A stretch of 64,000 nt of DNA from an uncultured Paraprevotella sp. (GTDB lineage: Bacteria > Bacteroidota > Bacteroidia > Bacteroidales > Bacteroidaceae): positions 1-64,000 of the forward strand of contig CALUIS010000015.1 in NCBI GenBank assembly GCA_944320765.1, written 5' to 3'. Shown one piece after another: positions 25,572 to 33,521 of the stretch. The first letter of the stretch is position 1, and the number at the start of each line of letters is the position of its first letter. Below the pieces are notes generated by a model, which was given only the letters and a program-made list of their open reading frames with translations, did no database searches and was not told the origin of the DNA. A program made the position numbers and the translations under genes.

Positions 25572-26300
25572 ATGAGAAATTTAGTTCGTTTTGTAGGCGT
25601 TTGCCTGTTCTGCCTTTTAGGCACGGTGTCACTGACCTCTTGCAGTGAAGATGAAGAAACTATTGTTGAAAATCTGAAGATACCCACAACAAATCTTCTG
25701 TATGATGAGTTTTGGCCGTTTGTCGCAAACGGTGAGGTACTTCAAGTGGGTGGTATCAGTATAGATGAGTCCAGCAGCTCGCCAGGACTTCGCATAGAGA
25801 AGGTGGACTACTTCTTTGACGATACCCTCATCGCCTCTTCGAATGCGGCTCCTTTCGCCATGAACTATCTGGTGAAGGGGCAGTCAATCGGCAAGCATAA
25901 ACTTACGATAAAGATTTCTGTAAAAGGCGGCGAGGGATATCTTGATATGACTCGCACATTAAATCTGGATGTAACCGTCTTGGAGGAACCCTTCGTACTC
26001 GATTTTGACGTAGCGTTTGATAACGCTGCCCATGACAACGGGGAGATACGCAATGGAGAAACTTTTGCAGGCTCGGTTGCCATCTCGGACGCCACTTCAA
26101 TCGATGCGTCCATCACCAAGGTCGAGTACTATTGGGACGGCAGCATGTTTGGCGCGACATCCATTCCTCCGTATAGGTTTAGTTTCCCGATAGACAACCA
26201 GTCTTTGGGCGAACATGAGTTTATGTTTGTCGTCACTACATCAAGTTCCTTGGGAACCCTCACCTCAAGAAACCGCATGCGTATCAATGTGGTTGATTGA
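25572..26300 (+). CDS. Surface lipoprotein, two Ig-like domains
   Basis: This 242-residue protein has a lipoprotein signal peptide ending LTSC-SEDEE. The acidic run after the cysteine matches the lipoprotein export signal that sends Bacteroidales lipoproteins to the cell surface. The mature part has two beta-rich units with a shared ending: KVDYFFDDTLI then GKHKLTIKISV, and KVEYYWDGSMF then GEHEFMFVVTT. GTG at 25566 is in frame, but ATG at 25572 is preferred. It sits between two paralogous membrane-protein genes and directly precedes a remnant of a third, so it may be a later arrival. Confidence 0.75.
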   Translation: MRNLVRFVGVCLFCLLGTVSLTSCSEDEETIVENLKIPTTNLLYDEFWPFVANGEVLQVGGISIDESSSSPGLRIEKVDYFFDDTLIASSNAAPFAMNYLVKGQSIGKHKLTIKISVKGGEGYLDMTRTLNLDVTVLEEPFVLDFDVAFDNAAHDNGEIRNGETFAGSVAISDATSIDASITKVEYYWDGSMFGATSIPPYRFSFPIDNQSLGEHEFMFVVTTSSSLGTLTSRNRMRINVVD

Positions 26301-26303
26301 GGT

Positions 26304-26407
26304 TGCGGAGGCCGTTCCCTTCAGGCGGCTTTCCGGGGAGCTTGTGAATATGTAGGTGGCGCTTCCGGAGAGGAATGTCGGATTCGTTTCTCTGCGGGAC
26401 TTGACTG
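26304..26407 (+). pseudogene. Remnant of the C-terminal domain of a 24441-type membrane protein
   Basis: Just after the lipoprotein stop, one frame reads FRGACEYVGGASGEECRIRF. This matches HRGLAYKYVGDTSGEECWIRF at the end of the gene at 24441, with clear DNA similarity as well. It has no start codon and no membrane portion. The region up to 26508 holds no other gene that I can see. It indicates that an additional paralogue once stood here and lost its 5' part. Confidence 0.7.
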
Positions 26408-26539
26408 TATGGAATGTGTTTTGGCTAGGCCGTGAACGTGCATGAGTAGAGTGGAGTCCTGCAGAGAACCTATATCCTGATTTTGTAATTGTTTCCTATT
26501 TCATTTGTATGATAATGAGTCAGTCTGTTACGTTTATGG

Positions 26540-27376
26540 TTGAGAGTATGCCTTGTAATTAATGCTTGTTATCTTGTCTTCTGTTGGGGAGCCTTGATGA
26601 TATGTCCGTACCCGGCCGGCCTTGCGGTAGAGGTTTCTTTGCACACGTTCCTGTGTTCTTCAAGTATCGTCGGAGTGATATATATATACCGGAACTTACG
26701 TTTCGGCATCTGCTTATGGTTGGGGGCGATTGTGGTTGTCGGCGCGTTGTCTTTTCTGTTTTTATCCGCAGTTGGACCGGAGGTGTATGTTTCATTTGGG
26801 GTTTGGGGGGTCACGTTCCTCTTTTTGATGGGCGGAGGGCTTTGGCCGCGGATGAAGAAAGGGCTGGATATGGCTCATTTCAGACATATATACCAACTTT
26901 ATGGATGTGTGGTGCTGCTTGCGGCTGTTTATGTGGGATATCAGACGGTCCAGATGAAGGGGGATGAGAAGATTCCCGAACCGGTAGTATTGGAAGATGA
27001 ACTGCCGGAAGGACTGACGCAGGAGGAGCTTCTTGCAAAGATTGATTCGATTTCCATCACATTGGGGCAGATCTCACAGATAGAAAGCAGAGTGGCGGAG
27101 ATTCCGTTGGAGTATGAGGCAAGGATAATGGCTTTGCGGCATATTCTTTCCGGACATATCGCGCCGGATACCCATGATTTGAAAGCTTTTCAGACGGCCT
27201 ATTTCCTGCGGAAAGGAGATTTGTCTGCGGAACAGCAAAAGGTGTTGGATTGGTTTTTCCGTCAGCACAATAAGGTGAAGGAAATTTGGGTGGAATCCAG
27301 CGGATGTCAAAATCTGGAGACTTTCCGGAATCGTCTGAGGAATGTGATGCAAGAAAGAAATATGGATGAGTTTTAG
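26540..27376 (+). CDS. Multi-pass membrane protein, paralogue of the 24441 gene (probable 5' frameshift)
   Basis: The frame encodes about 278 residues with four to five hydrophobic helices in the first 135, then a helical, probably periplasmic C-terminal part (about 150-278) unlike that of its paralogue. The membrane part aligns with the 24441 protein (RHIYQLYGCVVLLAAV vs RHLYQVFAGVIILLFV). The frame has only TTG at 26540 or a late ATG at 26597, and the latter would remove the first helix. ATG at 26515 is in another frame: dropping one T near 26533-26535 joins MSQSVT to LWLRVCLVIN, matching the paralogue's start. So either the gene carries a one-base indel or it uses an alternative start. Confidence 0.6.
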   Translation: MRVCLVINACYLVFCWGALMICPYPAGLAVEVSLHTFLCSSSIVGVIYIYRNLRFGICLWLGAIVVVGALSFLFLSAVGPEVYVSFGVWGVTFLFLMGGGLWPRMKKGLDMAHFRHIYQLYGCVVLLAAVYVGYQTVQMKGDEKIPEPVVLEDELPEGLTQEELLAKIDSISITLGQISQIESRVAEIPLEYEARIMALRHILSGHIAPDTHDLKAFQTAYFLRKGDLSAEQQKVLDWFFRQHNKVKEIWVESSGCQNLETFRNRLRNVMQERNMDEF

Positions 27377-27437
27377 GGCTTCAATCTGACTTCTGGTGAT
27401 TCAAATGAGATGAGGGTGCTATAATGTGGGAAAATCT

Positions 27438-28643
27438 ATGGACAGGAAGATTATTTTAGGGTATACTGTTACGTGTATAGTCTCGTTTACGGCCGGTTGG
27501 ATGGCCAACTGGGGCTGGGAACGTTTTGTGAACGTTGATGTTATAGGTTCTGTCGGGAGTGAGACGGATGACGGGGATGTGGTACAAGTGGTCAATCAGA
27601 AGATGGAAGACGGTTTTGTCTATTCTGGAGAATTGAGGGATGGTCGTCGTCATGGGTATGGCCGTATGGTGACTCCTAAGGGGACCGTTTATGAAGGGGA
27701 ATGGATCAAGAACCGGATGGTTTCAGGCACAATGATTACGGAGAAGTCTGAATATGAGGGACAGTTCCATGTGCTTTCTCCCAATGGATATGGTGTCATG
27801 CGATATAAGGATGGTTCCTATTATAGAGGGAACTGGGCGGAAGGGGTCAAGACCGGCATCGGGTTGTTTGTGGACAGTCTGGGACGTCAGTCCTTCGGGT
27901 TATGGACACGAGGAGTGATAGATGCGTCCACCATGACCGACGGAACCGGCAGGCGCGTATACGGAATAGACCTTTCACACCATAATGAAATCAAGAGATG
28001 GGGGGATTTGGCGCTTTATGTCACTCCCGAAGGCAGGGTTTGTCAGAATAGGCCTGACGAAGACTATGTATTTCAACCGGTGAGTTTTGTCTATATCAAA
28101 GCTACGGAAGGTGCGACCCATCGAGACCGTGATTACCTGACTAATATGGCAGATGCGAAGAAGCATCATAAAGCAAGAGGAAGTTACCACTTCATGCATC
28201 TGACTTCCAGCTCTCCCAAGGAGCAGGCCGAGAATTTCCTGGATTATGTCGGGGCTGAAAAGGGAGAGTTGCCGCCTGCACTTGATATAGAAGTCCGTAA
28301 GCAGGCAGAGACGATAGGCGTGGCGGCCACAAGACAGAAGGTGTTGGAGTGGTTGGAGTTGGTGGAAGGCAGGTTGAGGGTTCGTCCTGTCATCTACACG
28401 TCTGCCCATATGAAAAGGGATTTCTTTGAATCGCAAGAATTTGAGCGTTATGATTTCTGGGTAGCGCATTATAAGGATGATATGCCTGACACCGGCTCGT
28501 TTGCCCTTTGGCAATGCACCGAGAACGGATGCCTGTATGGACATGCTTCCGTGCCGGTCGATGTGAATATTTTCAATGGTAGCATGAAGGATTTCTCTCT
28601 GTTTATTCAGGATAACCAATGCGAGGATAAATTGAAACAGTGA
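27438..28643 (+). CDS. Membrane-anchored MORN-repeat GH25 muramidase
   Basis: This 401-residue protein has an N-terminal membrane segment (about 4-22), then four to five MORN-type repeats (about 55-165; for example YSGELRDGRRHGYGRM and YRGNWAEGVKTGIGLF). A GH25 lysozyme domain fills residues about 172-395. The GH25 acidic residues are present: Asp178 in GIDLSHH, Glu224 in KATEG and the Asp283/Glu285 pair in LDIEV. GH25 enzymes cleave the MurNAc-GlcNAc bond of peptidoglycan. GTG at 27426 is in frame upstream; ATG at 27438 is preferred. It is the last intact large gene of the locus and would act on the cell wall from the inner-membrane side. Fusion with MORN repeats is uncommon. Confidence 0.88.
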   Translation: MDRKIILGYTVTCIVSFTAGWMANWGWERFVNVDVIGSVGSETDDGDVVQVVNQKMEDGFVYSGELRDGRRHGYGRMVTPKGTVYEGEWIKNRMVSGTMITEKSEYEGQFHVLSPNGYGVMRYKDGSYYRGNWAEGVKTGIGLFVDSLGRQSFGLWTRGVIDASTMTDGTGRRVYGIDLSHHNEIKRWGDLALYVTPEGRVCQNRPDEDYVFQPVSFVYIKATEGATHRDRDYLTNMADAKKHHKARGSYHFMHLTSSSPKEQAENFLDYVGAEKGELPPALDIEVRKQAETIGVAATRQKVLEWLELVEGRLRVRPVIYTSAHMKRDFFESQEFERYDFWVAHYKDDMPDTGSFALWQCTENGCLYGHASVPVDVNIFNGSMKDFSLFIQDNQCEDKLKQ

Positions 28644-28664
28644 GGAACAGTATATAAATCAATT

Positions 28665-28931
28665 TTGTTTGAGATGATAGCAGAAAAAGAAAATCTGATT
28701 AAAGATATGCATCTGAGACCGTTCCAATACAGGAGGGAAGAGGTGTACGAGCTTGTGGGTATTCATGTGGTTATTACGAAATCGGATTTACTTCCTTCAG
28801 GGGTTCATGTGGATGAGTGGCTGTTGAAGCAGGGTTATGGTCTTTTTTAGAGCGATGAAAGAGAATCTGTTTGAAGTATGGGATAATGAAGAGAAATAAT
28901 TTTAGGCCGGATATTATTCCATTTTCAATAT
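28665..28931 (+). pseudogene. Deleted and frameshifted remnant of the P-loop GTPase gene
   Basis: The frame from 28665 joins ENLIKDMHLRPFQYRREEVYEL to GIHVVITKSDLLP. In the GTPase at 11160 the matching pieces are GDLLTDMKCYPFKYSRDMMYEY (near residue 265) and AIHIILTKSDTLG (near residue 500). About 225 residues, including the Walker A loop, are missing at the junction. After the stop at 28848-28850, another frame reads ICLKYGI then DIIPFSI, matching ICKRYDI and GLYPFCV. This is a second GTPase copy, internally deleted and frameshifted. Confidence 0.75.
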
Positions 28932-29051
28932 GAACAGTCAACGAAATTTGCACATATTATTAAAGGTGTAATTGGTAGAATGAGAGGGCATAAATAGAGG
29001 TGTTTTGATTTCTTTATAAAATAGATAGTTGTTAATTTAAAAAGCGTGATT

Positions 29052-29264
29052 ATGGAAACAAATGAAAATGCAGGGACAAAAAGTGCGACTGGATGGTTAA
29101 TCGCAACATTTATATTCGCGATTCTTGGGGGACTCTTGGGATTGGCGTTCGGTATAGTAGTTTATCGCAATCGAGAGTATAAAGATACCCATAGGAAGCT
29201 TGGCTTGTTAGGGGCTATTTTATCTGCCATTTCTTTTGCTGTGTGGAAGTTTTCTGTTCTTTGA
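29052..29264 (+). CDS. Small two-helix membrane protein
   Basis: This 70-residue protein has two hydrophobic helices (about residues 15-38 and 48-68) joined by a basic loop YRNREYKDTHRK. It resembles DUF4190-like small membrane proteins in layout only. GTG at 29046 is in frame; ATG at 29052 is preferred. The surrounding DNA (28.65-29.27 kb) is AT-rich compared with the locus and with the core genes that follow. It is the last + strand gene before the core block and converges on it. No function can be assigned. Confidence 0.5.
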   Translation: METNENAGTKSATGWLIATFIFAILGGLLGLAFGIVVYRNREYKDTHRKLGLLGAILSAISFAVWKFSVL

Positions 29265-29294
29265 TTTTGGGCCGGTTGGTTGTCGGATTGTATT

Positions 29295-30524
29295 TTAGTC
29301 CAGCAGCCGCCGGCTCAGGTATCTCACCGGATACCACAGCGCGCCGTAGCCGACCAGCAGGACGGTGATGAAAATCAGCACCACATCCCACGGGCGGACG
29401 CTGACGGGGTAGGCGTCTATGACGAAGCTGCCGGCGGAGTCGCCCAGCGTGATGAGGCCGTAGGCCTGTTGCAGGTAGCAGAGGATGAGGCCGAGGATGA
29501 TGCCGGCCAAGGCCCCGAAGCCGGAGATGAGGCGGCCTTCAAAGAGGAAGATGCGGATGATTTGGCGGTCTTGCGCACCAAGGTTGCGTAGCGTGCGGAC
29601 ATCATCTTTTTTGTCGATGATGAGCATGGAGATGGAGCCGATGATGTTGAAGCAGGCCACGAGGAGAATGAAGGTGAGGAACAGGTAGGCGATGAGCTTT
29701 TCCACTTCCATGATGCGGAACACGTCTTCCTGCTGCTCGTAGCGGTCCTGCACCACGAAGTCTTCGCCCAAGAGGCGGCGGATGTCTTGCTTGGCCTGGC
29801 GCAGGTCCGTGCCGTCCTTGAGCTTGAGTTCCACGGCGGAGACGCGCCCTTGCTGCCCGAACAGGCTGCGGGCGAAGCGCAGGGAGGTGAGGATATAGCT
29901 GTCGTCGTATTTGGCTTGCTTGACGGCGAACACCACGCCGGGGGAATAAAGCTCGCTTTGCGTGAAGCTGGCGGCGGGATTGGCGGTGTTGACCCGCTCG
30001 CCCTTCTGCGGGGCGTAGACTTGCAGGGGCGTGTCGAAATAGGCGCCCAGCCCGAGGCGGGCGGCCAGTTGGATGCCCAATACGCCGAACTCCAGCACGT
30101 CGGCATGGAGCGTGAAGGTGCCGTCGCCGTAAAGCAGGTGCTGCAGGTCAGCCATTTCTGCGAAGCGGTCGTCCACGCCTTTGACGGTGACCATGGCCTG
30201 GTGTTCGCCGCAGATGACAAGGGCGTGGTCTTCCAGCGTCTCCGAATAGACTTGTATGCCGGGGTATTCCCGCAGGGCCGCCAGCCTGGGGTCGTCGGAG
30301 GGCATGGTCTTCCCTTTGGCCGGGGTGACTTTCAGCGGCGGGTCGATGGCCGTGAAGAAAGAGGCCACGAGGTCTTGGAACCCGTTGAACACGGACATCG
30401 TGCAGACCAGGGCCATTGTGGCCAAGGCCACGCCGCACACCGAAATCGCGGAGATGACGTTGATGGCATGGTGCGATTTCTTGGAGCAAAGGTAGCGTCG
30501 CGCGATGTAGAACGGGAAGTTCAT
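29295..30524 (-). CDS. LolC/LolE-type ABC transporter permease (FtsX family)
   Basis: This 409-residue inner-membrane permease begins MNFPFYIARRYL, the typical start of LolC/LolE-type proteins. The first membrane helix is at about 20-45, a large periplasmic domain (about 45-265) follows, and three helices of the FtsX domain lie at about 270-400. Lol permeases release lipoproteins from the inner membrane with LolD and LolA. It begins 1 base after the rbfA stop, so it is the last gene of the aroQ-pyk-methyltransferase-rbfA operon. No ATPase gene is adjacent. It could also be a general MacB-like permease, but length and order favour the Lol type. Confidence 0.8.
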   Translation of the reverse strand: MNFPFYIARRYLCSKKSHHAINVISAISVCGVALATMALVCTMSVFNGFQDLVASFFTAIDPPLKVTPAKGKTMPSDDPRLAALREYPGIQVYSETLEDHALVICGEHQAMVTVKGVDDRFAEMADLQHLLYGDGTFTLHADVLEFGVLGIQLAARLGLGAYFDTPLQVYAPQKGERVNTANPAASFTQSELYSPGVVFAVKQAKYDDSYILTSLRFARSLFGQQGRVSAVELKLKDGTDLRQAKQDIRRLLGEDFVVQDRYEQQEDVFRIMEVEKLIAYLFLTFILLVACFNIIGSISMLIIDKKDDVRTLRNLGAQDRQIIRIFLFEGRLISGFGALAGIILGLILCYLQQAYGLITLGDSAGSFVIDAYPVSVRPWDVVLIFITVLLVGYGALWYPVRYLSRRLLD

Positions 30525-30525
30525 G

Positions 30526-30861
30526 CTATTCCTTTAGCAGCTGGTCGATGTGTTCGATGTAGTCCAGCGAGTCGTCGATGAAGAACTTCAGTTCCGGAAT
30601 GATGCGCAACTGGTGGCGCACCCGTGTGCCCAGCTCGTAGCGGATGGCTTTGGCGTTCGCGTTGATGTTGTTCAGGATTTCCCCGCCCTGCTGGCTGGGG
30701 AAGATGCTCAGGTAGACGCGGCAGATGCTCAGGTCGGGACTGATGCGGCAGGCGCTCACCGAGATGAGGACTCCCTTCATGGCTTTGGTCTGCAACATGA
30801 ACATTTCGCTCAGCTCCTTCTGTATGAGCCGGGAGATTTTGTTTTGTCTGGTCGTTTCCAT
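30526..30861 (-). CDS. rbfA: Ribosome-binding factor A
   Basis: This 111-residue protein is a 30S subunit maturation factor with a single KH-like domain. It starts METTRQNKISRLIQKELSEM, the usual opening helix, and contains SACRISPDLSICRVYLSIF and the late helix-strand RIIPELKFFIDDSLDY that carries the RbfA signature. Length is typical. It lies 4 bases after the O-methyltransferase stop and 1 base before the permease gene, an order that is common in Bacteroides. Confidence 0.93.
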   Translation of the reverse strand: METTRQNKISRLIQKELSEMFMLQTKAMKGVLISVSACRISPDLSICRVYLSIFPSQQGGEILNNINANAKAIRYELGTRVRHQLRIIPELKFFIDDSLDYIEHIDQLLKE

Positions 30862-30865
30862 ATTC

Positions 30866-31507
30866 CTATTGTTTTTTACGTATGAGGGTCAGCCCGTCCC
30901 GCAGGGGGAGGATGACCTTTTCCACCCGGTTGTCCCGGGCCACGTGGTCGTTGAAGCGCATGATGCCCGCTGTCTGTGCGTCGCGCGGTGCGGGGGATTC
31001 CACCACGTGCCCGTCCCAGAGGGTGTTGTCGGCAATGACATACCCTCCTTGCGCCAGCTTCGGCAGGACCATCTCGTAGTAGTCCACGTAGCGGCGTTTG
31101 TCGCCGTCCACGAAGGCCATGTCGAACGTGAGCCCCATTTCCGGCACGCGTTCCAGGGCGTCGCCGATGACGAACCTGATGCGTGAGGCGTAGGGGGAAT
31201 TTTCTATCCACGGGCGGGTGAAGTCCTCCTGCTCGTCGTTGATCTCGAAGGTGTACAGCAGCCCGTCCGGCCCGAGGCCCTCGGCCATGCACAAGGTGGA
31301 GTAGCCGCTGTAGGTGCCGATTTCCAGGATGCGCCGGGGGCGGATCATGCAAACCAGCATCTTGAGCAGCCGGCCTTGCAGGTGGCCGGATGCCATGCGG
31401 GGGCGCAGCAGCTTGACGTGCGTGTCCCTGTACAAGGCTTTCAGGTAGTCGCTTTCCTCGTCGATGTGCCTGAGTATGTAGTCGTCAATCCGGTCGGTCT
31501 CCTGCAT
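30866..31507 (-). CDS. Class I SAM-dependent O-methyltransferase
   Basis: This 213-residue enzyme belongs to the caffeoyl-CoA/catechol O-methyltransferase-like family. Motif I is seen in EIGTYSGYSTLCMAEGL and the metal/active-site stretch in DMAFVDGDKRRYVDYYE, with VIADNTLW after it. Family members methylate small phenolics or, in some bacteria, wobble uridine of tRNA (TrmR/YrrM type). The position inside an operon with rbfA favours an RNA-related role, but this is inference. It sits 12 bases after pyk. Confidence 0.88.
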   Translation of the reverse strand: MQETDRIDDYILRHIDEESDYLKALYRDTHVKLLRPRMASGHLQGRLLKMLVCMIRPRRILEIGTYSGYSTLCMAEGLGPDGLLYTFEINDEQEDFTRPWIENSPYASRIRFVIGDALERVPEMGLTFDMAFVDGDKRRYVDYYEMVLPKLAQGGYVIADNTLWDGHVVESPAPRDAQTAGIMRFNDHVARDNRVEKVILPLRDGLTLIRKKQ

Positions 31508-31519
31508 GTCCTTGTTTTA

Positions 31520-32980
31520 TTAGAGATAACGTGTGCGGTTGGGAAGCACATATTCCATGGCGTTCTTCAGCACGTCGTCCACCACGTTGATTTCCAGGAA
31601 GGAGGTTTTCGTCCCTTGTTTCCCGCCGCTCAGGTAGGCCACCATGTCGCTGCCCGAGATGACCCCGTCCTTGAGCAGTTTCTCGAGGGCGGCGAAGTAG
31701 TAGGCCTGTCCGTTGGCCTTCTCCGGCATGAACATGGCTTCCACGCCATAGGAGAGCGCGAGATGTCGCATGGTCTTTTCCTTGTAGCATACGGCCAGTA
31801 CGGGATATTTCCCGCGGTAGGCGGCCAGCGAGCGGGCTGTGAGGCCGCTGAAGCTGTCCGTGATGATGGCGCGGATGGGCATCAGGTTGGTGGCGCTCAC
31901 GGCCGACTTGGCCAGGAACGAGGTCACGTCCGTCGTTTCGGGCGTGAGCGGGATTTGTATGTCGTTTTCCTCCAGCTTGTCTTTTTCCGCCTGTGCGGCG
32001 ATGGTGGCCATGGTCCGCACGGCTTCCACGGGATATTTTCCATAAGCCGTCTCGCCGCTGAGCATCAGCGCGTCGGTGCGGTAATAGATGGCGTTGGCGA
32101 TGTCGGTCACTTCCGCACGGGTGGGGCGCGGGTTGTTGATCATCGTGTGCAGCATCTGGGTGGCCACGATGACCGGCTTTTTTGCCAGGATGCACTTCTT
32201 GATCAGGATGCGTTGGATGCCCGGGATGCGCTCCTGCGGCACTTCGATGCCCAGGTCGCCGCGGGCCACCATGATGCCGTCGGCCACGTCCAGGATTTCG
32301 TCTATGTTGTCCACGCCTTCCTGGTTTTCGATTTTGGCGATGATCTTGATGTCGCTTCCGTAGGTGTTCAGGATTTCCCGTATGTCGAGCACGTCCTGCT
32401 TGTTGCGTACGAACGAGTGGGCGATGAAGTCGATGTCCTTCTCGATGGCGTAGAGGATGTTCTTGCGGTCCTTTTCCGTCAGGGAGGGGAGGTTGATGCG
32501 CACGCCCGGCACGTTCACGCTTTTGCGGCTGCCCAGCGTGGCGTCGTTGCAGACTTCGCAATAGAGTGCCTCGTCATCCTTCTCCTTCACTTCCAGTTCC
32601 AGTTCCCCGTCGTCAATCAGGATTTTGGCGCCCACGGACAAGTCTTTGACGAAACCGGGGTAGGAGACGTAGATACATCCGCGTACGGTGTCCTGGCCCG
32701 GGTCGCCCACGATTTTCACGCGGTCCCCTGTCTTATAGCCTGTAGTCTCTTCTGCGTTTTTGGTGGTCCGCACTTCCGGCCCTTTCGTGTCCATCAGGAT
32801 GGCTATCCGGTTGGAGACTTCGCGCACGTTGGAAATCAGTTTCTCGAAACCTTCGCGTGTGGCATGTGCCGTGTTCATCCGCACGACGTTCATCCCCGCG
32901 TTGAAGAGGTCGCGGATGAAGTCCACGTCGCAGCGCAAATCCGAGATGGATGCGACGATTTTGGTTTTCTTCAGCATCAT
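31520..32980 (-). CDS. pyk: Pyruvate kinase
   Basis: This 486-residue enzyme makes pyruvate and ATP from phosphoenolpyruvate and ADP in glycolysis. It shows the opening KTKIVASI, the active-site region DGIMVARGDLGIEVP, and MLSGETAYGKYPVEAV. A C-terminal domain runs from about residue 355 to the end. Length is normal for a bacterial enzyme. It follows aroQ by about 63 bases and is followed by the methyltransferase by 12 bases on the same strand. Confidence 0.96.
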   Translation of the reverse strand: MMLKKTKIVASISDLRCDVDFIRDLFNAGMNVVRMNTAHATREGFEKLISNVREVSNRIAILMDTKGPEVRTTKNAEETTGYKTGDRVKIVGDPGQDTVRGCIYVSYPGFVKDLSVGAKILIDDGELELEVKEKDDEALYCEVCNDATLGSRKSVNVPGVRINLPSLTEKDRKNILYAIEKDIDFIAHSFVRNKQDVLDIREILNTYGSDIKIIAKIENQEGVDNIDEILDVADGIMVARGDLGIEVPQERIPGIQRILIKKCILAKKPVIVATQMLHTMINNPRPTRAEVTDIANAIYYRTDALMLSGETAYGKYPVEAVRTMATIAAQAEKDKLEENDIQIPLTPETTDVTSFLAKSAVSATNLMPIRAIITDSFSGLTARSLAAYRGKYPVLAVCYKEKTMRHLALSYGVEAMFMPEKANGQAYYFAALEKLLKDGVISGSDMVAYLSGGKQGTKTSFLEINVVDDVLKNAMEYVLPNRTRYL

Positions 32981-33043
32981 AATCTTTATACCTTTTTCTT
33001 TATACCTAATTAATACCTTATTTTATATAGACATCCTTCGTCG

Positions 33044-33472
33044 TCAGGACTGGCGGAGTTGCAGGAGCGCCTCGAGGGCCAGCCGGTAGGAGTCGAGGCC
33101 GAAGCCGCAGATGACCCCCACGCAGGCGCATGAAATCATCGAATGGTGGCGGAACTCTTCCCGTTTGTGCACGTTGCTGATGTGCACTTCCACCACGGGG
33201 GCGGTGACGGCCCGGATGGCATCCTGCAAGGCGATGGAGGTGTGGGTGTAAGCACCGGCGTTGAGGATAATGCCCACGTCTTCGAATCCTACTTCGTGAA
33301 TCTTGTCTATCATTTGCCCCTCGACGTTGCTCTGGTAGTAACCGATTTCCAACCCGGGATAGGCCATGCGCAACTTTTCCAGATAACTCTCGAAAGATTC
33401 CGCCCCATAGATGCCCGGCTCGCGTTTGCCCAGCAGGTTGATATTTGGCCCATTTATGATTTGTATTCTCAT
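33044..33472 (-). CDS. aroQ: Type II 3-dehydroquinate dehydratase
   Basis: This 142-residue enzyme converts 3-dehydroquinate to 3-dehydroshikimate in the shikimate pathway. It opens with IINGPNINLLGKREPGIYG, which contains the catalytic Tyr, and ends with the HISNVHKREEFRHHSMIS signature. The frame is open further upstream to 33514, but ATG at 33472 gives the standard length and start. It is divergent from xerD; a possible -7 element for aroQ, CAAAAATA read on the other strand as TATTTTTG, lies at 33504-33511. Confidence 0.93.
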   Translation of the reverse strand: MRIQIINGPNINLLGKREPGIYGAESFESYLEKLRMAYPGLEIGYYQSNVEGQMIDKIHEVGFEDVGIILNAGAYTHTSIALQDAIRAVTAPVVEVHISNVHKREEFRHHSMISCACVGVICGFGLDSYRLALEALLQLRQS

Positions 33473-33481
33473 TTTTTTCCG

Positions 33482-33489
33482 TAACTTTG
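33482..33489 (+). promoter_or_regulatory. Bacteroidales -7 promoter element for xerD
   Basis: TAACTTTG matches the Bacteroides primary sigma factor -7 consensus TAnnTTTG, with a TTG about 20 bases upstream near 33460. Transcription would start near 33496, which argues against using the ATG at 33498 for xerD. Confidence 0.6.
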
Positions 33490-33521
33490 TAGGAAACATG
33501 CCGCAAAAATACAAAAAAAGA

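Noticed and set aside
31376..33013. 545-codon + strand frame opposite pyk
   Set aside because: It is a mirror of pyruvate kinase and is Val/His/Gly-rich as expected of a mirror frame.
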